A DNA stretch of 64,000 nt. Origin: Aristolochia californica (taxonomy: Eukaryota > Streptophyta > Magnoliopsida > Piperales > Aristolochiaceae). The stretch lies in NCBI GenBank assembly GCA_029961685.1, contig JARWKL010000006.1:3224001-3288000 (forward strand), given 5' to 3'. The position numbers and the translations under genes are program-made. This document shows positions 11,621 through 23,890 of the stretch, in pieces. Every line of letters starts with the position of its first letter. Position 1 is the stretch's first letter. The notes beneath the pieces are model-generated. The model worked only from the letters and a program-made list of their open reading frames with translations, made no database searches and was not told the DNA's origin.

Positions 11621-14100
11621 TTATCTCAACCTGGTTTTTAGGGTGAAAGAATGCTTCTCTTTTGGCCTCCACTCCGATATCTTTTGTCCTACTGAAACCT
11701 AAAGTCGATTTAACGAAAACTTTCTGTCATCTTTCCCTGATTGTCGAAGGTTGGCCTCAAATAAACAAACGAGCTACTGTACTCACTGTGGAGAAACCAA
11801 GAGAGAGACACAGAGAACAGATTAAATTCGATGAGTTGGGAAAAAAAATTACAGAAATTTAATTGATAGATTCAACGACAACTGAATCATGAGTTGGGTA
11901 CTGTTCCATGATTGCTCCAACAATTATATAATGCAATCTAGTAATATTTTGGTCCACTTAAATGCATAAATAATGTTTGATCTAACTAACTATTTTACTA
12001 GCTTATATTAATTATGCAACAAGATCATATCTGCCGACGTGCTTAGGTATCTTTAACCATGGTTAAGGACCCAGAAGCTTTGTTCTTCAAAGTTCATAGT
12101 TATCGTCGTCTTGAATTGTTCAGAGTCATTGGCTCTGTGTGAATCATCCCTGTAAGTTGAAACCCTAATGCAACTACCCCAGTCTGTCTTTTTTGCTTAA
12201 GAAAACTAAACATAGTTTATTTCGATAACCTCAATGCTAACATCATCATCGACGAATCAGAACCGCGTCTTCGGACACGAGAGAAAAAATTAAAGCCGAC
12301 TAATCGGTGTTCAAGTCCGTCGAACCGGCTAATCACATTTCGACAACAACCATAGTTCTTCATCTTTGAATTGGCAGCACTATTTTAACACCTGAATTCT
12401 GCATAGGGTTTCATTCCTCCATGTTAGGACCAACTGTCATCTCATTAGACCCAAAGCTTCCTTTAGAGAAAAGACAAAGCTCCTTGCTTGGTCTATGACA
12501 AGATAATGAATTCAAATCTTGTATGAAGCCTTAGTTTAATAACTTCACCTACTACAATTAACAAAGTCATTAGTGAGTTAATCGAGTCGGATAAAAATAA
12601 GTAGACCCTTTATAATATGAACAATACATTTACAGTTTGTTCAATTTCAGCTGTGAAATTTAGGGGGTTCAAAAGGGTACTTGATGCTGGTGCAGATTAT
12701 ACATTAAATAAAACAATTTTCTTATGTGTTTCATGTCCTTTTGCTTGTTTTTTTTTCGGTTTTTCCTTTCAATCATTCAATGATGAGCTTCCTTAAAGGT
12801 CATTTCAAAACACCATAGATGAACTAAATAATTGTAATTGACTTGGATCTTTGTCATTAAAAAGTAACTATTTTTTATTTAAAAAATAAATAAATTTTGT
12901 AATTGGTTCAGTATAAAATTGACTAAGTAACACTTTTCATGGTGGATAATTGATATAGAAACACACATCTAAGAAACTAGATTATTGTATCAAATATTTA
13001 TTTCTTCTTAGACTAGAGGCCTTGTTCCTTAAAATTTAAATTTGGAGGTCAAATATTAGAATAATGTGTTGGTTGTGCATCAAAATGATTTTATTATTAC
13101 ACTAACTTACAACCACTACTTGAGCATAACACCTTTTTCCTCACCTAATTAATCTACATGAAATGATATTCCCTCTTGAGCACTAAAAAATTACAAAAAA
13201 TCCAAGCATAGATAGTAGTAAATGCTTTTAGGGCGAATTTTTTAATCGAAAGTTCAGATATGATAGTATTAATTTTTCACTTGAGTCCTTTTTATTCGGA
13301 AACTCGAGAAGGTTAAATAAATGAGTAGAGAAGATAAAAGAGACATAAATAATTGAAACGAGCGACTTCGGATTAGTGAAATCTCAAGGCTCGCTAATGA
13401 CTTTCAAAAAGTTGATTGACTAGGTAACTTTAGAGTCATTTCTTGAGATCAAATAGGGGAGGTGATGGATTAAGAATGATTTTGCTAATAATAAAGTAAA
13501 GATGGAAAGTGTTTCTTTGATGCTTTGGGGTTCTTATAAGAATGGTTTTTTGAAGAAGACTTAGGTAGGTAAATAACCTATGATTTGATGAAATGAATTT
13601 ATTATAGAACTCTTTCATGATTATTAGATTGTACTAATGATACCTTATTATCAGTTCTCACTAATTTTTTATTTTTTGTCTAATTTTCTTTTGAACAAAA
13701 CCAGGTTGTCAACCTTCCTTATAAGAATCTAAAGCATGATTGAAGAAGAAAGAAGCCATGGGAAGACTGATCTAAAGGGCCAACACAATGGCCAAGGGCC
13801 AAGTCTTTCCTAACCAGGGACAGCTCCAAACTTATCAACATCACCTTGACTAAGCATTTCTTAAATTCTTAATCAGCTTTTGGCCAACTTAGGAACCTTG
13901 ATATAATATTCAAATGGAGGAAAAGATTGGGTGGATCACATAAAAAATGTTCCTATCCCCTAGTGCTTAAACTATTCCTAGGAAAATGTCCTCTTAATAT
14001 AATTATATACCCACACAACCATTACAGCATAGATTCGATGGAGCCCCGAGATTAATTAATTCCACTAATTTCCCTCGGTTAGAACCAAACACTAAGGGGG
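11621..14100. other. no recognisable gene
   Basis: AT-rich, stops in all frames. Only a palindromic TAACCATGGTTA at about 12055-12066 stands out. Confidence 0.4.
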
Positions 14101-14129
14101 CAAGGGTTGCCCTTCGCCGTTCACGAGTC

Positions 14130-14600
14130 ACCACGTGATCGATAATGATTGCATTATCGTCGTCGTTTTATTTTCAAATTTTCGTCTAAGCTATTTGGGA
14201 TGAAACATAGGATTTGTTTCCTTGTGTGTGTTAGTTCTAATTACAATTACTTAGGAGCTTAAACATGGAGTGAAATGAGAAGGGAGGAATATACGTATTT
14301 GAGTATTTGGGACCGTAGATTGGCCGTATGGCGGGAATCACGTGCAGGGTAATGTCTCATCCTTAGATTTCATTCATTCCCAGGTAGGAAGCTCCGTACC
14401 GGCGCACGTGCGCGCGGAATTCGGAGAAGGAGACGCATGTGCGCGGTTAATGGGTTTGGATTTATCATCCGACTCACGCTCCCACGTGACGGCCGGCCGT
14501 GGGTGCATTTCACTCTAACCTTTACCCTTCGTCTAGAACGAAATTACAAAACGTACCTCACCGGCCACCACCTCGAGTAGCCTTCCTAGGGTTTTGAACT
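14130..14600. promoter_or_regulatory. cluster of four CACGTG G-boxes in a GC-rich island
   Basis: The palindrome CACGTG occurs at 14132-14137, 14339-14344, 14405-14410 and 14483-14488. The cores sit in different contexts (CCACGTGATC, TCACGTGCAG, GCACGTGCGC, CCACGTGACG), so they are not copies of one repeat. Some resemble ABRE or bHLH/bZIP sites (CCACGTGAC). The surrounding 200 bases are GC-rich. I found no gene next to it. Confidence 0.5.
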
Positions 14601-16660
14601 GGAGGAGAATTTTTCTTTAATAACTTAAACGTATACGTATACGTATTTATCATGAAACGTAGGTCTTGGATTGAGGCCGGCTTCTCGGTATAGTTGACAC
14701 GTATCATGTATCGCTACTACGTACGATATTTCGAGGATCAAGAGAGTGCTAAAGAATAACATATGCCTTATACGTTCAAACATACGGTGACGATGTAACG
14801 GACATATACTAATACTAATACTAATACTCACCACCCTAGCTTAACATATATGCTCTAGTGTATGTAATGTGTAGCAAGAAATAAAGTGGTGAAATATGTA
14901 ATGTTGGATTATTAAAAGTGACACAGCATAAAATATGCAAGATATATGTCAACCCCACTAAGGCCATGTGGGTTGAGGGCTGTAAGTAAAGGAGATTAGG
15001 CTCTCTTTTTTGGCCTTGATGGAGAACCCACCAAATATAATATGATTAAGGATGCTAAGAGAGGAGCATTATGACATAAAGCAGGGAAAGAAAGGAGGGG
15101 GGAGAGGTAATGGTGGGCACAGTTCCAGGGGCTCTTTATTGGAAGCCACTCTGCCCTAATGGAGAGCATATGCAAGTGGGAAGGGAGATGGAGAAGGTTG
15201 GTCACCATCCCTTCTTCCTCATTGCTTGGATTCTCTTTGACTAAAGGGGTTTTAGTTCCTTTCCTCATCTTTGCCTTTTCTTCCCTCAATGAAACTCTCA
15301 CATGCATTAGAGAGAGAGAGAGAGAGAGAGAGAATCAAGTTGTGGGTCTTAAGCAAGGATAGATGAATCAAGTTGACAAGAGAGTATTAATTTGTCAGAG
15401 TTTGCTTTGAGCTTTATCTCTTTCTTTAAAATGGTTTCTAAGTTGATCAAAGCTAGGTAGTGATTACATGTATAAATAACAATGGAATTGTGGTCTTTGT
15501 TCTTGATACAGAGAACAGGGATAAAGAATATGCAGTCTAAAGGGGTGACTGTGGAGATTATAATACTAGAGCTTTTATCCCATTTTAATTTATACGTTGT
15601 GTGGGCTTAACAAATGGGTTCTTTCCTAACGCTATTTAGGTTGAAACTCCTCTTTTTTTTGTTTCTTTCTGTTTGCTTGATTTGGTTGACTCCTATTGAG
15701 GGTCAGTTCCTTTTTATTTTCCTTTTTATTGGGCTTGACTCCTCTAAAATGACTGATTTGCCTTTGTTTTCTATAAAACATTCATGGGTATACTATGATT
15801 AAGTGTATGAGTTTGTTATAATCAAAATTAGGACATTTAGAAGAATCTTGAGCCTTTATTCTAATATTTGTATCCATTGTTGTCTCACTTGTATTTTTAG
15901 TTTAATTTTTTTAAACAATTATACTTGAAATAAATAATAAAAATATTTACCATGAAAATTTCCTCCATTAGTAGTTTTCACATTCATGGGGTTTGCCCCA
16001 TGAAAACCTTTCACAGGTTTGAGGCATCGATGGTGTTCCTACCCAAAAATCATCTTTTCAACTTGTTGGGATGTTACTTTGAGAAAAAAAAACTATCCGT
16101 ATATAAATTCCAAGAATCAACGAAGAGGTTTCTGGGTAGAAAGTGAGGAATAAAAAGCCCTGTGAAGAAGCTCCCATCCACCCTGATTCAACCTTCTTAA
16201 AGATTTTCTGCAACACGCTGTCCTCTCCCAAACAGATAAGTTCTTCGACTGTGTGGAAATGGCGAGGACGAAGGCATCCTTTGTGTCCCATACCTCCAAC
16301 GTCAAAGAGAGGAAGACATAAGGCCTCCTACCAACTTCCTTCTTTGTGAGACAAAGAGAGGCTGCCGGGTCTCCTCCTCGCCATCTTTTTTCGTCAATGG
16401 AGATGGAATAAGGTGCCGCCCCTCGCCAAATGTTTCTTATATTAAATAATTAATTAGAATTAATTATTATTTTACTATAGAAGGTATTAAATAAAATTTT
16501 AAAATAAAGCGTAATTCTATTAGTTCAATTGATGTCTAAAATTTGATTTCATAAGGTCCTACTTGAAAATTAAGGCAAAATTTAGATAATTTTATTAGAA
16601 AATATGAGTCATATAAGAATTTATAGCTTATCTATTAATTATGATAGCATATTGACACGG
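14601..16660. other. no recognisable gene; (ACTAAT)n and (GA)n microsatellites
   Basis: Holds a short ACTAAT-type repeat at about 14807-14828 and a GA repeat at about 15309-15332. The ORFs at 14996-15362 lie on opposite strands and have no family match. I looked for and did not see conserved plant microRNA sequences here. Confidence 0.4.
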
Positions 16661-16665
16661 CTTTA

Positions 16666-19107
16666 TGTTAAATTTCTGAAAAAGAAAAATACTTCACTTA
16701 CTTGATGTGATTTGAGTATAATGAACCTCTACTTATAATAGAGTAAACAAGTAAAATTTAATCCCAGTTACACTCAAAATTAAACACTAAAAGATAAATT
16801 TTAACAATTGAACAATTGAACTACTGAACAATTCAACATAAATAGAAAACTAGCATAACTAAAATACTTTTATCCGAGACTCTTCTGTGAGACCTCCTCT
16901 TGTGAAACTCATGTACGAATTTACCATATTAATTTTAGCTCTATGAGACTTATTATTATGAGAGTTATGTAAGATTCTTTCATATCTGCTTTTCAACACT
17001 CCCCCTCAAGCTGGAGTTCATAACTTTAATTTGCAATGAAACAAAAAATTGATCCTCGATTTTCATTTGCTAAATGTTTTTCATATATATTAAATCTTCA
17101 TCATTTGTTGCCCCCCTTTCTTGAAAATTTTGGTCACATAAAAATTACCACTACATGTAAAATAAAACACCTTTTTTTTTACACTTATTATTCTACTTCT
17201 TAGCCTCAAGTTGGGGATAAAAATGACATAGAAACCCAATTTGGACAAAACACAATGTGTGAGAAAAAAATCACTCCTAGTTGTACGAAAAAGCACCATA
17301 CACTAGTCAAAATGGTCATAGTTTGAAACATAGTCCGCTTAATTTTAAAGGTGAAAAAAAGGCCTAACTTTAGGGCTTAATAAAGAGACTACTCACTTTT
17401 AAAGGTAGTTAAAACACAAATTACCTCTTGGGTGAATAATAAAATATTTGACTCAAGCACGATGTTGGGCACACTCATATACTTCTTAGGTAGTGGGTCT
17501 AGGCATTACTCTGAAGTGATAAAAACACAAGAAGATAAATTGAAGAAATACTAGAAGAAAACAACTTTAACCAGAAGGAAGCGACTATGTAACACTTATA
17601 CTTCCAAACGAATCTAGAATATAACTATTTAAAAAAAAATTGGGGGAGTAGAACTTAATAAATTTGATCAAGTATAATTATTTTGAGGGTGACCACAATT
17701 TTCAGAGTTGATGATGCATAAGATACACAACCAAGTAGCTAAAATACAAAACTTGAAAATCACATCGAAGCAGGAATTTTTTGCATACCATGAACAAGCA
17801 CATCATAGAGTGATTAATTCTGACTAAAAATCTATGATTAGATGATAAATTTGGCTAAAAAATAGGATTCTAGGAGAAAAGGAAACTCAATTTACATCAA
17901 TACAGGGAGAGATAATAAAAGAGATAATTGGAAGAAAAAAAGACAATTTTGGCAAAATTGACCTTCAATATTTCTTATATCAATTTATCCCACAATATAG
18001 ATCAAAATAATAAATCATTTATTGTTTAAGAAACCAGACTCAAAGAGATTTAATTTTATACCTAATTTAACATAAAAATATTTGTTCTTGAATATGTTAA
18101 GTTTCCAATGTGAATATCTCCTTACATATATATCAGATTGACATGAAATTTTCTGTTTCTGAAACTAAAATGCAATACCTTTCATTAAAGTATATATTTT
18201 ATTTATAAAATATACTTCTTTTGAGAGAAAGAATTTGATAGATTTCGAACTCTGTAGTCTGTCTGAACTGTATACTGTTTCTTCTTTAGCCAACATGACC
18301 ATTGACTCTTCTGATATTTATATCTCCCTTTAGAAAACCCAGATTGAGAATTGGTTTAATAAGTAAAAAGACAGACTTATGGATCTATCTTTTGACATAT
18401 ATTTCTCCATAGAGTCTCATTCTTGAAGGTATAAAATGCCTAAAAATTGAAGCATTTTGTTGCTGCTCAAACCTCTCTTGCAGTCTGACCTTTGCAACTG
18501 CAAATGTAAATTTCTCTCTGTAAAACTCTGATTGATAAAATTCTTTTTGCGTTGGAAAGTAGACTCAAAGATTTTTTCATCAATATATAATTTGTAATAT
18601 GAAAAGTTTAGTATGGAAGTACGAACACCAAGAAAATAATAGGTACTTGGAGATAAATGAAAGTAAAAATATAGATTACAAACCTAAATTACTAGAGATG
18701 ATAAATAAGAAAACCATCACATCATCTTTGTGGGTTGACCGAGTCAACTTACATAACCTACTCTGATACTAAGTTGAATTTCTAGAAAAGAAAAATAGTT
18801 CATTGATTTGATGTAATTTGAGTACAATGAATTTCTATTTATAATAGAGAAAACTAATAGAATCCAATTGCAATTAAACTATCCTTATCACCGTTACACC
18901 CAAAATTAAACACTAAAAGATAAGTCCTAGAACAATTGAATAATTGAACATAAATAGGATACTAACATAACTAAAACACCTTTAACTTAGACTCTTTAGT
19001 GAGAGCTCATCCTGTGAGACTCTTGTAAGACTCCATATTAATTTTGGCTGTCGAAAATTTCTTTATATGAGAGTTATGTAAAACTCTTCCATATTTTTTC
19101 TTCAACA
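16666..19107 (-). mobile_element. non-autonomous LTR retrotransposon, copy A
   Basis: Minus-strand element of about 2.44 kb. 5' LTR 18772-19107 and 3' LTR 16666-16998, each about 335 bases, starting TGTTGAA and ending near ACA/ACT. Next to the 5' LTR is TAGTATCAGAG (18761-18771), a one-base variant of the initiator-methionine tRNA primer site TGGTATCAGAG. Before the 3' LTR is the polypurine tract CTTGAGGGGGAG (16999-17010). Flanking bases are CTTTA (16661-16665) and CTTTG (19108-19112), a target duplication with one mismatch. The roughly 1.76-kb interior has no gag or pol motif. LTRs contain an AT-rich TATAAATAGA promoter-like box. Confidence 0.85.
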
Positions 19108-19555
19108 CTTTGCTACATAAAAGGAAGATATTAAGTTGCATACATATGATAGATTTTCAGAACTAATCTCTTCCATATTGACCCACTGCTAATTAATTCA
19201 ACGAAAATCTTCTGTTGACTAGCTAATTGAATCCACAACTATAACATGCAGCAGCTCTCTTTGCATATTTGAACTTTTGCATTTCTTTATGATTAACTTA
19301 GCTTAAGAGGCTAACTAAATCATCCATTCATGTCTGGCTCAATGTGAATGGTGAGCGATACTGTGACAACCATTGGACATCCTAGGGATGTACATGACCA
19401 AGGGTTAGATCTGCTAGTAGTATTGAACTGATCCCCAACAAATAGATGAAGATGATGAATATATCTCATTTCTTTTTAAATAGGTCTCTTTCAACTTTTG
19501 AGGGAACCAACCCTGTTGCTAATAGACGAACCAGCAAATTTGATCTCTAGAACAG

Positions 19556-19775
19556 TCATATCTTCTGAGAATCATAGATAGTCTTTTCCATCTTCAGAAT
19601 CTCCAAAAGCCAGGATAAAAGAAATAAAATATAGCAAGGAGAATATCAGATTGGAACAGATAGCAAAAGAATAAGTAAAGATATAAAGGAATCAAGAACA
19701 CGTAAGAGATGCCATGAAGCTTCTATACTACAATATATATATCAATATCTTGCCTCATTCTCACCGCCCTGGAGC
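19556..19775 (+). promoter_or_regulatory. HSP20 promoter: heat-shock element and TATA box
   Basis: A perfect GAAGCTTC (GAA-2-TTC) unit at 19716-19723 lies ten bases before a TATATATAT box at 19734-19742, the close HSE-TATA spacing seen in plant small-HSP genes. Only two adjoining nGAAn modules are perfect; TTCTGAGAA and TTCAGAA upstream (19560-19600) have off-register spacing. The predicted transcription start is near 19765, leaving a leader of about 75 bases. Confidence 0.6.
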
Positions 19776-19843
19776 ACAGATTGTCACGAAAATCCCAACA
19801 CAACCTTTTTCTTCTTTGTAAACTAATCAAAAGTTCAGTTAAA

Positions 19844-20287
19844 ATGTCTGTCATCCCAAGTTTTTTCGGCACCAAAACAAACATCTACGACCCCTTCGAT
19901 CTGTTCGATCATGGCTTCCCATTCAACAAGAGTTTATCACCCATGAGCACTGAGACTTCCGCCTTCGCAAACACTCATGTCGACTGGAGAGAAACTCCAG
20001 AAGCTCACATCTTTAAGGCCGACCTTCCAGGAGTAAACAAGGACGAGATAAAGGTGGAGGTGAAACACGAGAACATCCTTCAGATAAGCGGGCAGAGGAG
20101 CAAAGAGTTCGAAGAGAAGAACGGTAAGTGGCATCGGATGGAGAGGAGCAGTGGAGGGTTCTTGAGGAGGTTTTCTCTGCCTGATAATGCTAAGGTTGAG
20201 CGAATGAAGGCATCAGTGGAGAATGGAGTGCTCACTGTCACTGTGCCCAAGGGAGAAGACAAGAAGACCAAACTGCGCCCAAAATAG
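19844..20287 (+). CDS. class I small heat shock protein (HSP20), C-terminus unusual
   Basis: Intronless 147-residue chaperone of the cytosolic class I type. The N-terminus MSVIPSFFG is the class I signature, and the ATG at 19844 is preferred over an in-frame upstream ATG at 19781 for that reason. The alpha-crystallin domain spans about residues 47-137, with [19 protein letters not shown], a DEIKVEV strand and the closing GVLTVTVPK. Such proteins bind unfolding clients as oligomers. Odd: the usual C-terminal tail with an I-x-I motif (as in ...VKSIEISG) is absent; the frame ends [11 protein letters not shown]. Another frame over the same bases reads APKIDIVP, so a small indel may have displaced the tail. 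A heat-shock element and TATA box precede it and AATAAA follows at 20364-20369. Its duplicate at 25487 is broken. Confidence 0.94.
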   Translation: MSVIPSFFGTKTNIYDPFDLFDHGFPFNKSLSPMSTETSAFANTHVDWRETPEAHIFKADLPGVNKDEIKVEVKHENILQISGQRSKEFEEKNGKWHRMERSSGGFLRRFSLPDNAKVERMKASVENGVLTVTVPKGEDKKTKLRPK

Positions 20288-20363
20288 ATATTGTTCCGTT
20301 GAGAAATCTGTGTTCTAATCAGGGACAACTTATCAATCTATGATATACTGCTGCAGAACAGAA

Positions 20364-20369
20364 AATAAA
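20364..20369 (+). terminator. AATAAA polyadenylation signal of HSP20
   Basis: AATAAA 77 bases after the HSP20 stop, within GAAAATAAAATAG. It is kept in the pseudogene copy (about 25936-25941). Confidence 0.5.
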
Positions 20370-20589
20370 ATAGTTATTAGTTTCTTCGTAGTCAGGTTTG
20401 AGATCAGGGATATGCTAGACCACTTCATCCAGTAAACAATCATTCCAAGTTCTTGTACTTCAGCATAGATGCTGCTCAATAACCTATTATACCATGTACT
20501 TAATGCTTTACGGTCCAAAAGAGTCCTTCTGATGTAAATATTTTGAACTTACAAGGTTCAAGTATTGGACTGTTTCAAGTATTGAATGG

Positions 20590-21430
20590 GTACTTTCTTC
20601 TTAGGCCTACATGACCTCTGATTCTTTTGATATTGATATCTCCCTTTAGAAAACTCAGATTGAGAATTGGTTTAATAGGTAAAAATAGACTTATAGATCT
20701 ATCGTTTGACATATATTTCTCTATATAATGTTTCATTTTATGACATAAAATATCTCGGAAGTTGAAGATTGCTGCTACTTATCGAACCTTTCTTGCAGTC
20801 TGACCTTTGATACTTCAAATATTAATTTTTCTCTATAAAAATTTTCATTGACCAAAAAAAAAAATTGCATTAGAAAGTAGACTCGAATATTTTTCCGTGA
20901 ATATATAATTTGTAATAGGAAATATTCGGTATAGAAGTACGAACACCAAGAAAACAATGGGTACAGGGACATCAATGAAAGAAACAAAATAGAATACAGA
21001 CCTAAACTACTAGAGATGATATATCAAAAAAACCATCACATCATCTTTGAGGGTTGATTGAGTCAGCTCACTGAACCCGCTTGGATACCATGTTGAATTT
21101 CTAGAAAAGAAAGATATTTCACTGACTTAATGTTATTTGAGTACAATGAGCTTCTATTTATAATAGAGGAAACAAAATAGAATCCAATTACAATTAAACT
21201 ACCTTTATCCCAATTACACCCAAAGTTAAACATTAAAAGATAAGTCATAAAATAATTGGACAACTAAACATAAATGGAAGACTAACATAATTAAAACACC
21301 TTTAGTTGAGACTCTTCTGTTAGACCACCTTTTGTGAGACTCCTGTAAGACTCTACCATATTAATTTTAGCTCTATGAGATTTCTTATTATGAGAGTTAT
21401 GTAAGACTCTTACATATCTGCTCTTCAACA
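20590..21430 (-). mobile_element. truncated LTR element copy A' (5' LTR plus part of interior)
   Basis: Same sequence as the 5' half of copy A. 5' LTR at 21091-21430, primer site variant TGGTATCCAAGCGGG next to it (about 21076-21090), interior cut off at about 20590. It has the same following bases (CTTTG then TTACATAAAAGG) as copy A, which shows that it arose by duplication of the locus and not by a second insertion. Confidence 0.8.
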
Positions 21431-23479
21431 CTTTGTTACATAAAAGGAAGATATTTTATTGCATACATATCATATATATGGTTTGAGGTTTGTTTATTGT
21501 TGGAAGATGAGCACAAGCCCCCATGATCACACGAGTTGGTGGGACCCATCATATCACGTGAGGTGGCATTATGAGTCTTACATAAAAAAAAGTCTTACAG
21601 AGCCATAATTATTATGGAAGAAGGTCTCACAGAAGAGTTTCAATTTAAAGGTGTTTAATCATGTTAGTCTTCTATTTATGTTGGGTAATTTAATTATGCT
21701 AGAACTTATCTTTTAGTATTAGAGTTTGGATGTAATTGGGACAAAGGTAGTTTAATTTTAATTGGACTCTACTACTTTCTTCTATTATAAATAGAGGTTT
21801 ATGTACTCTGATTATATTAAGTAAATGAAGTATTTCTCTTTTCCATAAATTCAACATGGTATCAGAGCCAGGTTTTATGAGTTGACTCGATCAACCCACA
21901 GAGGTAATGTGATCTTTTCTGATTTATTATCTCTAGCAGTTTAGGTTCGTATTTATCTTTTTTTCAATCCCTATACCTGTTATTTGCTTTATGTTTTCAC
22001 CTCCATAATGAGTTTTTCATATTGCAAATTATATATTGACGGAAATATATTTGAGTCTACTTTCCAAGGAAATAATATTTTTTCTAATTGGATTTATCTA
22101 AAAAGAGAAATCGATATTTGTAGTAGCAAAGGTTAGATTCCAAAAGAGGTTCAAGCAGCAGTAGAAAGTTTCAACTTTTGAGATATTTTATGCTATCACG
22201 AACAAGGCTTTATATGGAGAATTATTTATCATAAGAAAGATCTGTAAATCTATTTTATTACCTATTCAACCAATTCTCGATATGAGTTTTTTATATGGAA
22301 ATATCGATCTTGAAAGAGTCAATGGTCATGCTGGCAAAAGGAGAATGAGTACTTAGTTAGGCCAGATTATAGAGACCAAAATCTATCATATTATATATTT
22401 CAATAAAAGTATATGGATAAAAGGTATTTAAGTCTATTTTCAAAAGAAGAAAGTTTCATATCAATCTGATTTATATTTAAGGATATATTTGCATTGGAAG
22501 AATCAAATGTCATATTGGTATCCCGTTGCATTGAAAAATCCGAATTTAAGCCGAATTATTTAATGTGTCCTTATTACTCTTAAGGACTTTCATTATTTAC
22601 CGTTTATCTACTGCTATACTACTACAAATTTGGTAAATGTTATTTGAGCATTGGCCCATTTTCACAGCTTCTATTGTGTCTCTTTGATTGAGATATTATT
22701 ATGAAAGAAGGACTCCTCAGTTGCTATCTATTGTCAGCATTGGTTATCCTGATAAAGATTTGAATAAAGAACATTGTGGCTCCACCATCTTATCTTCCTT
22801 TTATTCCCATTATCATGTTATTGTTATTGTTATTACGACATCTATGTTATTTGGTTCAAGCCGTGATAATTGTCATTACCTCCCAACTTGAGGGGGAGAA
22901 GTAGTAGAAAAAGTATAAGAAAGAGGTATTTTATATGTTGTGGTAATTTTAATGTGACAAAAATATTCAAGAAAAGGGGGAACACAAAGATGAAGTTTTT
23001 GCATCTAAGAAATTTTTTTTGCAGCAAATAAAATTGAGGACCAAGAATCCTGACTCACAATAGTAATTGTGGTAATTATTGGTGATACCTGACTCGATTC
23101 TATTTTTCAGGCTGGATTATTATTTTGAGGTATTCACAACATATTCCTTAGTCAACATATTATTTGGTGCAAATACTCGCAACGAATTATTTCATGGGTC
23201 CTTTTACAAGGATTTTATTGTTCTGGTTTGTGTTATATGGGCACAAGCTCATTTCAGCTGCAATTATTGTGTCTATTTGGATGAGACACTATTATTGAAG
23301 AAGTGGTGGCCTCAGCGTCCTATCTTTGTCTTTACCCATTACCCTTTGGTTATTTGGCAGTCTTTCTCCTACCATCCTTTATTCGACTCTCACATACCTC
23401 TTTGGGCTAACCTTTTGTGTGTTGCTTCGGTTGGGAGTTTAAGTTCATCATGGTTGGGTGCTTTAAGTCCATTGAGACT

Positions 23480-23660
23480 TTATATATATACACACACACA
23501 CTCGTGGGTCTTTTATCACCGTCTTGTGAATGACAAGCATTACCACTTATCACGTCTTTTATTGTCATCTTGTGAATGACAAGCATTTATCATGTATCAC
23601 ATTTTTTATTGTTGTCTTATGAATGACAGGCATTTATCACCCATTTCTACCTGTGAGAGT
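23480..23660 (+). repeat. diverged tandem repeat inside copy B
   Basis: The phrase CTTGTGAATGACAAGCAT recurs at about 23522, 23569 and (as CTTATGAATGACAGGCAT) 23615, a unit of about 46 bases. It is preceded by a TATATATACACACACACAC microsatellite at 23483-23502. Confidence 0.65.
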
Positions 23661-23667
23661 CAGTACC

Positions 23668-23890
23668 TGGGTTGGGACACTGTGATGGAGGAGCTTATTA
23701 CTACATATATGTTACCCCCCTTAATTGGTATTTATTACTCCTACCACTTGAGAGTCGTTATCCTGTGGAGGGACACGGTGATGGAGGAGTTTATTACTAC
23801 ATATATGTTACCCTCATTAATTGGCATTTATTACTCCTACCACTTGACAGTCGTTGTCTTGTGGAGGGACATGGTGATGGAGGAGTTTTA
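23668..23890 (+). repeat. 96-bp tandem repeat inside copy B
   Basis: GACACTGTGATGGAGGAG at 23676 recurs as GACACGGTGATGGAGGAG at 23772 and GACATGGTGATGGAGGAG at 23868, an exact 96-base period for about 2.3 copies. 96 is a multiple of three, so two frames stay open through it, which explains the ORFs there. Confidence 0.85.

Larger units (their letters stand above)
18272..20580 (+). repeat. tandem duplication, unit 1 (partial LTR element + HSP20)
   Basis: This stretch, from inside copy A through its 5' LTR and on through the HSP20 gene, is repeated in the same order and orientation from about 20590 to 26116. Matching landmarks include TATCTCCCTTTAGAAAAC (18323 and 20640 areas), TACATAAAAGGAAGATATT (19113 and 21437 areas), AACTAAATCATCCATTCAT (19313 and 24986 areas) and the HSP20 frame. 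The break lies inside the retrotransposon. Confidence 0.85.

Noticed and set aside
15000..15360. Possible microRNA precursor in a GA/CT-rich transcript-like stretch
   Set aside because: No conserved plant miRNA sequence found on either strand and no convincing foldback by eye.
23079..23579. 166-codon ORF inside element B
   Set aside because: Includes a translated (CA)n microsatellite, has no domain, is not open in relative C, and sits in the non-coding interior of an LTR element.
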